This document shows positions 1 to 6,669 of a DNA stretch of 8,623 bases, in pieces. The notes under the pieces are model-generated. The model was not told the DNA's origin, did not search any database, and worked only from the letters and a program-made list of their open reading frames with translations. The stretch's first letter is position 1. Each line of letters opens with the position of its first letter. The stretch is from JBGSWL01 sp041752455 (GTDB taxonomy: Bacteria > Pseudomonadota > Alphaproteobacteria > Rhizobiales > Rhizobiaceae), in NCBI GenBank assembly GCA_041752455.1, contig JBGSWL010000188.1, positions 1 to 8,623 of the forward strand, read 5' to 3'. The position numbers were made by a program, and so were the translations under genes.

Positions 1-120
1 GATCTGGACCGCGCCGCCGATCTGGCGACCGCCAATGCCTATGACAATCCGCGCGCCTTTGACCGCGCCGACATCCGCGCCCTGCTGCAAGACGCCTGGG
101 AGGGGCGGCGGCCGGACTGA
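1..120 (+). CDS. Maleylacetate reductase, C-terminal end (partial)
   Basis: This is the last 39 codons of a gene that enters from the left edge, ending in TGA at 118-120. The peptide contains DLDRAAD, a short Asn/Ala/Tyr-Asn-Pro-Arg stretch and IRALLQDAWEG. That closely resembles the C-terminus of TfdF/MacA-type maleylacetate reductases of the iron-containing alcohol dehydrogenase superfamily as I remember them. The enzyme reduces maleylacetate to 3-oxoadipate with NAD(P)H in the cytoplasm, the step after hydroxyquinol ring cleavage. The intradiol dioxygenase at the other end of the operon makes this assignment coherent. Only 42 bases separate it from the binding-protein gene, so the two are probably co-transcribed. 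The catalytic metal-binding part lies outside the window, so the call rests on the tail and on context. Confidence 0.8.
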   Translation, partial: DLDRAADLATANAYDNPRAFDRADIRALLQDAWEGRRPD

Positions 121-148
121 AGCTGAACCACGGAACCTGGAACCCTTT

Positions 149-156
149 GGGAGGAG
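149..156 (+). promoter_or_regulatory. Strong Shine-Dalgarno site of the binding-protein gene
   Basis: GGGAGGAG lies 6 bases before the ATG at 163. It is the best ribosome site in the window and fixes the start of the binding protein. A strong site fits the excess of binding protein over membrane subunits usual in ABC importers. Confidence 0.75.
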
Positions 157-162
157 ACCACG

Positions 163-1446
163 ATGATCATCACCAGACGACGCCTGTTGAAAACCGCCGC
201 CGCATCCGGCTTTGCCGTCAGTGCGGGCGGCCTTGCCCTGCCGGCGCTGGCGCAGTGGGCGGCCGTGAAGATCGGCTATGTCAGCCCGCAGACCGGGCCG
301 CTGGCCGGCTTTGCCGAAGCCGACAGCTTCACCATCGCCATGTTCAACCGCATCGCCGCATCGCAGGGCCTCGACGTGGAAGTCCTCGTCAAGGACAGCC
401 AGTCGAACCCGAACCGTGCCGCCGACGTGGCGCAGGAACTGATCATCGACAGCGAAATCAACCTGATGCTGGTTGCTTCGACACCGGAAACCACCAATCC
501 GGTTTCGACGGTCTGCGAAGCCGAAGGCGTGCCGACGATCTCCACCAAGGCGCCGTGGCAGCCCTGGTTCATTGGTCAGCAGGGCAATCCCGGAGACCCG
601 GCATCGTGGAAGCCGTTCAACTTCGCCTACCACTATTTCTGGGGCCTCGAGGATGTCATCGCCGTCTTCACCAACATGTGGAACCAGCTTGAGACCAACA
701 AGCAGGTCGGCGGCTTGTTCCCCAATGATGCCGACGGCAATGCCTGGGGCGATCCCAATGTCGGCGTTGCGCCCGGTTTTGCAGGCGCAGGCTACCAGAC
801 CGTCGATCCGGGCCGCTTCCAGAACCTGACCGACGATTTCTCGGCGCAGATCAACGCGTTCAAGCAGGCCAACGCCGAAATCGTCACCGGCGTTGTCATC
901 CCGCCGGACTTCACGACGTTCCGCAACCAGGCCATCCAGCAGGGCTTTTCGCCGAAGGCGATCACTGTCGCCAAGGCGATCCTGTTCCCGCAGTCGGTTG
1001 AAACACTTGGCGCAGCCGGGCACAACCTGTCGTCGGAAGTCTGGTGGTCGGCGAACCATCCGTTCAAGTCCTCGCTGACCGGCGAAAGCTGCGCCGAGCT
1101 TGCGGCAGGCTTTACCGCCGAGACCGGCCGTCCGTGGACCCAGCCGATTGGCTTTGTTCACTCGCTGTTTGAAGTGGCAGCCGATGTGCTCAAGCGCGTG
1201 GATGATGCAACCGACGCTGAAGCCGTTGCAGCGGCGATTGCCGCCACCGATCTGGAAACCATGGTTGGCCGGATCGCCTGGAACGGCGAAGGCGTGCCGC
1301 CTTTTGCAGCCAAGAATGTCTGCAAGACGCCGCTGGTCGGTGGCCAGTGGCGCCGCAAGGAAGATGGCACCTTCGATCTGGTTGTCGTCGACAACAAGAC
1401 GGCCCCGTCAATCCCGACACAGGGCGTGATGGAAGCCTTGGCCTGA
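163..1446 (+). CDS. ABC transporter substrate-binding protein, Leu/Ile/Val-binding (Peripla_BP_6) family, Tat signal
   Basis: This 427-residue periplasmic protein should capture the solute for the ABC importer encoded just downstream. The N-terminus has a twin-arginine motif, TRRRLLK (residues 4-10), then a hydrophobic stretch and a likely signal-peptidase site after ALA at 28-30, so export by Tat is predicted. The mature protein opens with VKIGYVSPQTGPLAG, the first strand and loop typical of type I periplasmic binding proteins of the HAAT family, and the length is normal. Presumed ligand-facing stretches are aromatic: PWQPWF (131-136), YHYFW (156-160) and VWW (293-295). Together with neighbouring hydroxyquinol-pathway genes this suggests an aromatic ligand rather than leucine; this is inference. 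ATG 163 is chosen because it has a strong Shine-Dalgarno site and starts the Tat signal. A strong hairpin follows the stop codon. Confidence 0.92.
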   Translation: MIITRRRLLKTAAASGFAVSAGGLALPALAQWAAVKIGYVSPQTGPLAGFAEADSFTIAMFNRIAASQGLDVEVLVKDSQSNPNRAADVAQELIIDSEINLMLVASTPETTNPVSTVCEAEGVPTISTKAPWQPWFIGQQGNPGDPASWKPFNFAYHYFWGLEDVIAVFTNMWNQLETNKQVGGLFPNDADGNAWGDPNVGVAPGFAGAGYQTVDPGRFQNLTDDFSAQINAFKQANAEIVTGVVIPPDFTTFRNQAIQQGFSPKAITVAKAILFPQSVETLGAAGHNLSSEVWWSANHPFKSSLTGESCAELAAGFTAETGRPWTQPIGFVHSLFEVAADVLKRVDDATDAEAVAAAIAATDLETMVGRIAWNGEGVPPFAAKNVCKTPLVGGQWRRKEDGTFDLVVVDNKTAPSIPTQGVMEALA

Positions 1447-1460
1447 AAATGACCTTGGCC

Positions 1461-1488
1461 GCTGCCCACCCTTGACCGGGTGGGCAGC
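1461..1488 (+). promoter_or_regulatory. Intercistronic hairpin between the binding-protein and ATPase genes
   Basis: GCTGCCCACCC at 1461-1471 and GGGTGGGCAGC at 1478-1488 form a perfect 11-bp, GC-rich stem around the 6-base loop TTGACC. No T-run follows, so it is not a canonical intrinsic terminator. Position and form fit an mRNA-stabilising or attenuating hairpin that keeps binding-protein message more abundant than the membrane-subunit message, as known for malE-malF. The 9-mer CCCTTGACC occurs at 1469-1477 and again at 1488-1496. The stem is seen directly; its role is inferred. Confidence 0.6.
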
Positions 1489-1515
1489 CCTTGACCTTGA
1501 GAGAAGCCGAAACCA

Positions 1516-2238
1516 GTGACCACGATCCTCGCGCTCGACAATGTTTCCAAAAGCTTTGGTGCCCTGAAGGTCACCGATGCGGTGACGTTTGCGGTCGAAG
1601 AGGGCGAGGCGCTCGGGATCATCGGACCGAACGGCGCCGGCAAATCGACACTGTTCAACCTGATCACCGGGAACTTTGCTCCCGATGCGGGCCGCATCTC
1701 GTTTCTGGGTCGCGATGTGACGCGGGTTCCGCCGATGCAGCGTTGCCTTGCCGGAGTAGGGCGCTCGTTCCAGATCCCGCAACCTTTCGATCAACTGACA
1801 GTCTTTGAGAACCTGCTGGTCGCCGCAACGCATGGCCGCGGGCAAGCCGAGCGCGAGGTCGAGCAGGACTGCGCCGCAATCCTCGAGCGCACCGAACTGA
1901 TCGGCGTCGCCAACAATCCGGCCGGTACCTTGTCCCTGCTGCAACGCAAGCGTCTGGAACTGGCCCGCGCTCTGGCAACCGGGCCCAAACTGCTGCTGCT
2001 CGATGAAATCGCCGGTGGCCTCACCGAAGGCGAATGCGTGGCGCTGGTCGATACCATTCGCGCCATTCACAAACAGGGCACGACGATCATCTGGATCGAG
2101 CACGTGCTGCATGCGCTCAACAGCGTGGTCGAGCGCCTGCTGGTTCTGGATTTCGGACGGGTGATCGGGATTGGCGATCCGGCCGAGATCATGTCCTCAA
2201 AGCAGGTCCGGGAAATCTACTTGGGGATCGAAGTCTGA
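1516..2238 (+). CDS. ABC transporter ATP-binding protein, LivG type
   Basis: This 240-residue cytoplasmic ATPase is one of the two motor subunits of a HAAT-family importer. Visible motifs are Walker A GPNGAGKST (37-45), Q-loop Q86 in RSFQIP, Walker B LLLLDE ending at D163-E164, and the switch histidine H196 in WIEHVLHAL. RSFQ followed by LTVFENLLVA and the GLTEGE segment are typical of LivG. The ABC signature is atypical: LSLLQRKRLELARAL (139-153) has no glycine where most ATPases have LSGGQ. The start is GTG at 1516, with a purine-rich GAGAGAAG at 1499-1506; no ATG fits better, as the Walker A loop would then be too near the N-terminus. The next gene starts on the last base of its stop codon (TGATG). 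The substrate is probably an aromatic compound, from context. Confidence 0.93.
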   Translation: MTTILALDNVSKSFGALKVTDAVTFAVEEGEALGIIGPNGAGKSTLFNLITGNFAPDAGRISFLGRDVTRVPPMQRCLAGVGRSFQIPQPFDQLTVFENLLVAATHGRGQAEREVEQDCAAILERTELIGVANNPAGTLSLLQRKRLELARALATGPKLLLLDEIAGGLTEGECVALVDTIRAIHKQGTTIIWIEHVLHALNSVVERLLVLDFGRVIGIGDPAEIMSSKQVREIYLGIEV

Positions 2239-2963
2239 TGGCGCACCCCGAAAACCCGACGCTTCTGCAAACCGCCGGCCTCACGGCGCATTACGGCGAC
2301 TTCCAGGCGCTGTTCGGCGTCGATATTCGCGTTGCAGCCGGCGAGACGATCGCCATCATCGGCGCCAACGGGGCGGGCAAGACGACACTGCTGCGCGCGA
2401 TATCCGGCGTTCTGCGCAGTGCGCCGGGCATGGTGACCTTCGACGGCCAGAACATCGGGCACCTGCCGGCCGACCGGATCACGCCGCTCGGCATTGCCAT
2501 GGTGCCTGAGGGCCGCAAACTGTTTGCATCCCTTTCGGTAGAGGAAAACCTCCTGATCGGCGCCCATGCGCGCAAGACGGCGGGCCCTTGGAACCTTGAA
2601 ACCGTCTATGCACTGTTTCCGGTGCTGCGCGAACGGCGCAGCCAGCCGGGCACCGCGCTTTCCGGCGGCCAGCAGCAGATGGTCGCCATCGGCCGCGCGC
2701 TGATGTCCAATCCGCGCCTTTTGCTGTGCGACGAGATCAGCCTTGGCCTCGCGCCCGTCGTCATCCGCGACATCTATGCGGCGATGCCGCTGATCCGGCA
2801 GGGCGGCGCCAGCGTCGTCATCGTCGAACAGGATATTGGCCAGGCGCTGAAGGTGGCCGACCGGGTCTACTGCATGATGGAAGGGCGGGTCACCCTGGAA
2901 GGCACGCCGGACAGCCTGTCGCGCGAAGCAATCCACGACGCCTATTTTGGAGCGCACGCATGA
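2238..2963 (+). CDS. ABC transporter ATP-binding protein, LivF type
   Basis: This 241-residue ATPase is the partner of the LivG-type subunit. Motifs are Walker A GANGAGKTT (42-50), the LivF-typical MVPEGRKLFASLSVEENL, canonical signature LSGGQQQ (141-147) and Walker B LLLCDE (D165, E166). The H-loop position is glutamine (Q198 in VEQD), as is usual in LivF proteins. The ATG at 2238 overlaps the upstream stop by one base and gives a normal-length LivF. The open frame continues upstream to 2034, but that extension lies inside the LivG gene and reads as a low-complexity out-of-frame translation, so it is excluded. GGGGA at 2223-2227 may serve as ribosome site. The stop overlaps the permease start by four bases (ATGA), implying translational coupling. 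Confidence 0.94.
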   Translation: MAHPENPTLLQTAGLTAHYGDFQALFGVDIRVAAGETIAIIGANGAGKTTLLRAISGVLRSAPGMVTFDGQNIGHLPADRITPLGIAMVPEGRKLFASLSVEENLLIGAHARKTAGPWNLETVYALFPVLRERRSQPGTALSGGQQQMVAIGRALMSNPRLLLCDEISLGLAPVVIRDIYAAMPLIRQGGASVVIVEQDIGQALKVADRVYCMMEGRVTLEGTPDSLSREAIHDAYFGAHA

Positions 2964-3823
2964 TCTGGCTCGACACCATCATCCAGGGCATATTGCTCGG
3001 CGGGCTTTACGCGCTGTTTGCGGCGGGGCTGTCGCTGGTGTTCGGCATCATGCGCCTCGTCAATCTGGCGCATGGCGACCTGATCGTGCTTGCCGCCTAT
3101 GTCATCCTGCTCGCGGTTTCGCTAGGCGGCCTGCATCCGTTCGTCGCCGTGCTGGTGGCAGCGCCGCTGATGTTCGGCGTCGGCTGGGCGTTGCAGCGGT
3201 TCGTCCTCAACCGGGTGATCGGCAAGGACATCCTGCCGCCGCTGCTTGTCACTTTCGGTCTTTCGGTGGTGATCCAGAATGCGTTGCAGGAGGGATTCTC
3301 CGCTGACAGCCAGCGCATTCCCGCCGGACCGTTGGAGACGGCGTCGATCAACCTTGGCCCCGTGACCGTCGGCGTCATGCCGCTCCTGACGTTCATCTCG
3401 GCGGTCGGCGTCATCCTGACGCTGCAATGGCTGTTCTACCGCACCGCGCTGGGCCGGGCGTTCCGGGCCACTTCGGATGATCCGGTGACAGCCAGCCTGA
3501 TGGGCATCCGCCCCGATGCGATCTTTGCCAAGGCAACCGGTATCGCCATGGTGGTCGTGACGATCGCTGCGCTTTACCTTGGAACCCGCTCCAACTTCGA
3601 TCCGACGATCGGCCCGGCCCGGCTGATCTATGCCTTCGAGGCTGTCATCATCGGTGGTCTTGGCTCGTTGTGGGGAACGCTCGCCGGCGGCGTCATCATC
3701 GGCGTCGCGCAGACATTGGGCGCGGCAATCAACCCGCAATGGCAGATCCTTGCCGGTCATGTCGCCTTTCTGATCGTCCTTCTGGTTCGCCCGCGCGGCC
3801 TGTTTCCGAGGCATGTGGATTGA
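2960..3823 (+). CDS. Branched-chain amino acid-type ABC transporter permease, LivH type
   Basis: This 287-residue inner-membrane protein has about eight hydrophobic segments and forms half of the translocation channel. Family hallmarks are QGILLGGLYALFAAGLSLVF at the N-terminus (residues 9-28), RLVNLAHGDL (32-41), the cytoplasmic EAA-like loop near TALGRAFRATSDD (162-174) that docks on the ATPases, and the C-terminal GGLGSLWGTLAGG (232-244) and RPRGLF (277-282). Length is normal for LivH. The start is ATG 2960 in an ATGA overlap with the LivF stop, preceded by GGAG at 2949-2952. A longer reading back to 2726 lies inside LivF and has no membrane character, so it is rejected. It pairs with the LivM-type permease that follows. 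Confidence 0.94.
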   Translation: MIWLDTIIQGILLGGLYALFAAGLSLVFGIMRLVNLAHGDLIVLAAYVILLAVSLGGLHPFVAVLVAAPLMFGVGWALQRFVLNRVIGKDILPPLLVTFGLSVVIQNALQEGFSADSQRIPAGPLETASINLGPVTVGVMPLLTFISAVGVILTLQWLFYRTALGRAFRATSDDPVTASLMGIRPDAIFAKATGIAMVVVTIAALYLGTRSNFDPTIGPARLIYAFEAVIIGGLGSLWGTLAGGVIIGVAQTLGAAINPQWQILAGHVAFLIVLLVRPRGLFPRHVD

Positions 3824-4878
3824 TGGCTGAGGCAACCTACCGCGTCACAACCCGGACCCGCGCCTCGGCAATTGCCGGAGCGCTTGCACTTTTCGCCATT
3901 ACTGTCGCCGTGGCGCTTCCCATGTTTGCGAGCCGCAGCCTGATCCAGGATCTGTTCTTCATCCTCACCATGCTGACGCTGGCGCAACTCTGGAACCTGC
4001 TCGCCGGCTATGGCGGGCTTGTGAGCGTCGGCCAGCAGGCGTTTGTCGGTTTCGGCGCCTACATCCTGTTTGCCGCGACCGGGCTGTGGGGCTGGGATCC
4101 GGTGGCGGCGCTGATCCTGTCCGGTGTGTTTGCGCTTCTGCTGGCCATACCGACGGCGTTCTTCGCGTTCCGCCTGCAAGGCGCTTACTTTGCCGTCGGC
4201 ACCTGGGTCGTCGCCGAGATCGTACGGCTGTTGGTGTCGCAACGGCAGGCCGTCGGCGGCGGCACCGGGACGTCGTTGCCGCGCGAAGCCCGCGAAGCAA
4301 TGATCGGCGTCGAGGCCATCCAGAGCCTGTTCGATGTGTCATCGGCAGCCGCGCGTGACATTCTCGCTTACTGGCTCGCCCTTGCGTTGGCGGTCGCTGC
4401 TATCGGCGGCATCTACGGGTTGCTGCGCAGCAAAAGGGGACTGGCGCTTGCCGCCGTGCGCGACAACATCGAAGCGGCAAAGTCGGTCGGTGTCGATGCG
4501 GCGCGCCTGAAATGGCTTGTCTTCCTGACCGCCGCCTTCGGGACAGGGCTCGCCGGTGGCCTGATCTTTTTGCAGAACGGGCGCATCAGCCCGGACAGCG
4601 CGTTTTCGGTCATCGACTGGACTGCCTTCGTCATCTTCATCGTGGTGATCGGCGGCATCGGCACCATCGAGGGGCCGATCATCGGCGTCATCGTGTTCTT
4701 TGCGCTTCAGACGCTCTTTGCCGACTATGGCGCGTGGTACCTGATCGCGCTCGGCTTGATCGGCATCGTCATCATGCTTTTTGCCCCGCGCGGCCTGTGG
4801 GGGATCATCAGTGATCGCACCGGCCTGCGCCTGTTTCCCATTCAAAGACGCCTGACCGGCGGAAAACTCGGAGGATGA
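3823..4878 (+). CDS. Branched-chain amino acid-type ABC transporter permease, LivM type
   Basis: This 351-residue inner-membrane permease is the partner of the LivH-type subunit. The strongest hallmark is the LivM signature NLLAGYGGLVSVGQQAF (58-74) followed by GFGAY. Others are the GGTG turn (146-149), the EAA-like cytoplasmic loop around KRGLALAAVRDNIEAAKSVG (204-223), GGIGTIEGP (277-285) and APRGLWG (321-327). There are roughly eight to ten hydrophobic segments after a short basic N-terminus. ATG 3823 overlaps the LivH stop by one base (TGATG), and this start gives the usual family length. The frame extends further back to 3670 only within LivH. The end lies 3 bases before the monooxygenase start, so transporter and enzymes are on the same transcript. 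Confidence 0.94.
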   Translation: MAEATYRVTTRTRASAIAGALALFAITVAVALPMFASRSLIQDLFFILTMLTLAQLWNLLAGYGGLVSVGQQAFVGFGAYILFAATGLWGWDPVAALILSGVFALLLAIPTAFFAFRLQGAYFAVGTWVVAEIVRLLVSQRQAVGGGTGTSLPREAREAMIGVEAIQSLFDVSSAAARDILAYWLALALAVAAIGGIYGLLRSKRGLALAAVRDNIEAAKSVGVDAARLKWLVFLTAAFGTGLAGGLIFLQNGRISPDSAFSVIDWTAFVIFIVVIGGIGTIEGPIIGVIVFFALQTLFADYGAWYLIALGLIGIVIMLFAPRGLWGIISDRTGLRLFPIQRRLTGGKLGG

Positions 4879-4881
4879 ACC

Positions 4882-6669
4882 ATGGCTGATATTTCGACCG
4901 ACGTACTGATCATCGGCACCGGACCGGCAGGCAGCGCGACCGCCGCGTTGCTGTCGACCTACGGCATCGCCAATGTCGCCGTGAACCGCTACCGCTGGCT
5001 TGCCAACACGCCGCGCGCCCACATCACCAACCAGCGCACGATGGAAGTGCTGCGCGATCTTGGCCGCAATGTCGAAGACGAGGCCTACATGTTTGCAACC
5101 CATCAGGAACTGATGGGCAACAACGTGTTCTGCGAAAGCCTCGCCGGCGAGGAAATCGGCCGCATGCAGTCTTGGGGCAATGCGCCCTACAGCCAGGCCG
5201 AACACCGGGTCTCATCGCCCACCATGATGAACGACCTGCCGCAGACCTTCATGGAACCGCTGCTGTTCAAGACCGCCTGTTCGCGCGGCACGCAGGCGCG
5301 CATGTCGACCGAATATGTTTCGCATGTCGAAGACGCCGACGGCGTGACGACAACCTGCCTTGATCGCCTGACCGGGCGCGAAATCACCATCCGCTCGAAG
5401 TTTCTGGTCGGTGCCGACGGCGGCAATTCCAAGGTTGCCGAAAATGCCGGCCTGCCGTTCGAAGGCCAGATGGGCGTCGGCGGCTCGATGAACATCCTGT
5501 TCCGTGCCGACCTTTCCCGTCACGTGGCGCACCGCCCTTCGGTACTCTACTGGGTGATGCAACCGGGCGCCAATGTCGGCGGCATCGGCATGGGGCTGGT
5601 CCGCATGGTGCGCCCCTGGAACGAATGGCTGATCGTCTGGGGTTACGACATCAACCAGCCGGCGCCGGTCGTCGATGCGGCCTACGCCACAGAGGTCGCG
5701 CGCCAGCTTGTGGGCGATCCTGAACTGGAAATCGAACTGATTTCGGCCAACACCTGGACCGTCAACAATATGTACGCGACGCACATGCAGACCGAACGGG
5801 TCTTCATAATGGGCGATGCAGCCCATCGCCATCCGCCATCCAACGGCCTTGGATCGAACACCTCGATCCAGGATGCTTACAATCTGGCGTGGAAATTTGC
5901 GGCCGTTGTCCGTGGCAGCGCAGGCCACGGCCTTCTGGAAACCTATTCGAAGGAACGCGCGCCGATTGCCAAGCAGATCGTCACGCGCGCCAACCAGTCG
6001 ATCGGTGAGTTCGGGCCGATCTTCGAGGCGCTCGGCCTCACCGGCAGTGTCGATCCGGTCAAGATGCAGGAGAACATGGACAAGCGCTGCGACAGCGGCG
6101 AGGGCGCCGAAAAGCAGCGCGAGGCCCTGCGCAAGGCCATCGCCTTCAAGAAATACGAGTTCGATTGCCACGGCGTCGAGATGAACCAGCGCTATGACAG
6201 CGCAGCAGTCGTGCGCGACGACCATGCCGATCCGGGTTTTGCCAAGGACCCGGAACTGCACTACCAGCCGACCACCTGGCCCGGCGCCCGCATTCCTCAT
6301 TGCTGGCTGTTCCGCGACACCGGCGAGCAGGTATCGACGCTGGATCTGGCCGGCAAGGGGCGGTTTGCAATCTTCACCGGCATCGGCGGCGAGGCCTGGG
6401 ATGCCGCAGCACGCACGGTCGGCGCAGAGTTCGGCCTCGACATCGCGGTCCATGTGATCGGACCGCGCAAGCCCGTGCAGGATCAGCTCGGCGACTGGTC
6501 GACCCTGCGCGAGACATCCGACAGCGGCGCCGTCATGACGCGGCCGGACCAGCATGTGTGCTACCGCATCGCCCGCATGCCGGCGCAGCCCGCCGCCGAA
6601 CTGCAGCGCGTGCTGACCGCAATCCTGCAGCCGCAAACCCGTGCCGAAAAAATGGCCGCAGCCGAATGA
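4882..6669 (+). CDS. FAD-dependent phenol monooxygenase, TfdB/PheA family (likely resorcinol-type hydroxylase)
   Basis: This 595-residue single-component flavoprotein hydroxylase uses NAD(P)H and O2 to add an ortho hydroxyl to a phenol. Visible features are the Rossmann FAD motif IIGTGPAG (10-17), the conserved TPRAHITNQRTMEVLRDLG (43-61), the GADGGNSKV motif (177-185) contacting FAD and NAD(P)H, and the second FAD motif GDAAHRHPPSNGLG (311-324). It ends in a thioredoxin-like C-terminal domain (GRFAIFTGIGGEAW). It resembles 2,4-dichlorophenol 6-monooxygenase (TfdB) along its full length, from my memory of that family. Because the neighbours are a hydroxyquinol-type dioxygenase and maleylacetate reductase, conversion of resorcinol or a related dihydroxy-aromatic to hydroxyquinol is the likeliest role. 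A chlorophenol or a phenolic acid remains possible. GGAGG at 4870-4874 sets the ATG at 4882. The stop overlaps the dioxygenase start (ATGA). Confidence 0.9.
   Translation: MADISTDVLIIGTGPAGSATAALLSTYGIANVAVNRYRWLANTPRAHITNQRTMEVLRDLGRNVEDEAYMFATHQELMGNNVFCESLAGEEIGRMQSWGNAPYSQAEHRVSSPTMMNDLPQTFMEPLLFKTACSRGTQARMSTEYVSHVEDADGVTTTCLDRLTGREITIRSKFLVGADGGNSKVAENAGLPFEGQMGVGGSMNILFRADLSRHVAHRPSVLYWVMQPGANVGGIGMGLVRMVRPWNEWLIVWGYDINQPAPVVDAAYATEVARQLVGDPELEIELISANTWTVNNMYATHMQTERVFIMGDAAHRHPPSNGLGSNTSIQDAYNLAWKFAAVVRGSAGHGLLETYSKERAPIAKQIVTRANQSIGEFGPIFEALGLTGSVDPVKMQENMDKRCDSGEGAEKQREALRKAIAFKKYEFDCHGVEMNQRYDSAAVVRDDHADPGFAKDPELHYQPTTWPGARIPHCWLFRDTGEQVSTLDLAGKGRFAIFTGIGGEAWDAAARTVGAEFGLDIAVHVIGPRKPVQDQLGDWSTLRETSDSGAVMTRPDQHVCYRIARMPAQPAAELQRVLTAILQPQTRAEKMAAAE

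Noticed and set aside
1408..2112. Minus-strand open frame across the binding-protein/ATPase junction
   Set aside because: It is antisense to conserved Walker A and signature-motif coding sequence and covers the intercistronic hairpin; no family is recognisable.
1516..4878. True leucine/isoleucine/valine uptake system
   Set aside because: The subunits belong to that family, but the operon context and the aromatic-rich binding protein favour an aromatic substrate. Since specificity cannot be read from sequence alone, liv gene symbols were not assigned.
4339..5205. Minus-strand open frame spanning the LivM/monooxygenase junction
   Set aside because: It crosses two well-supported plus-strand genes and has a low-complexity acidic/basic composition typical of shadow frames.
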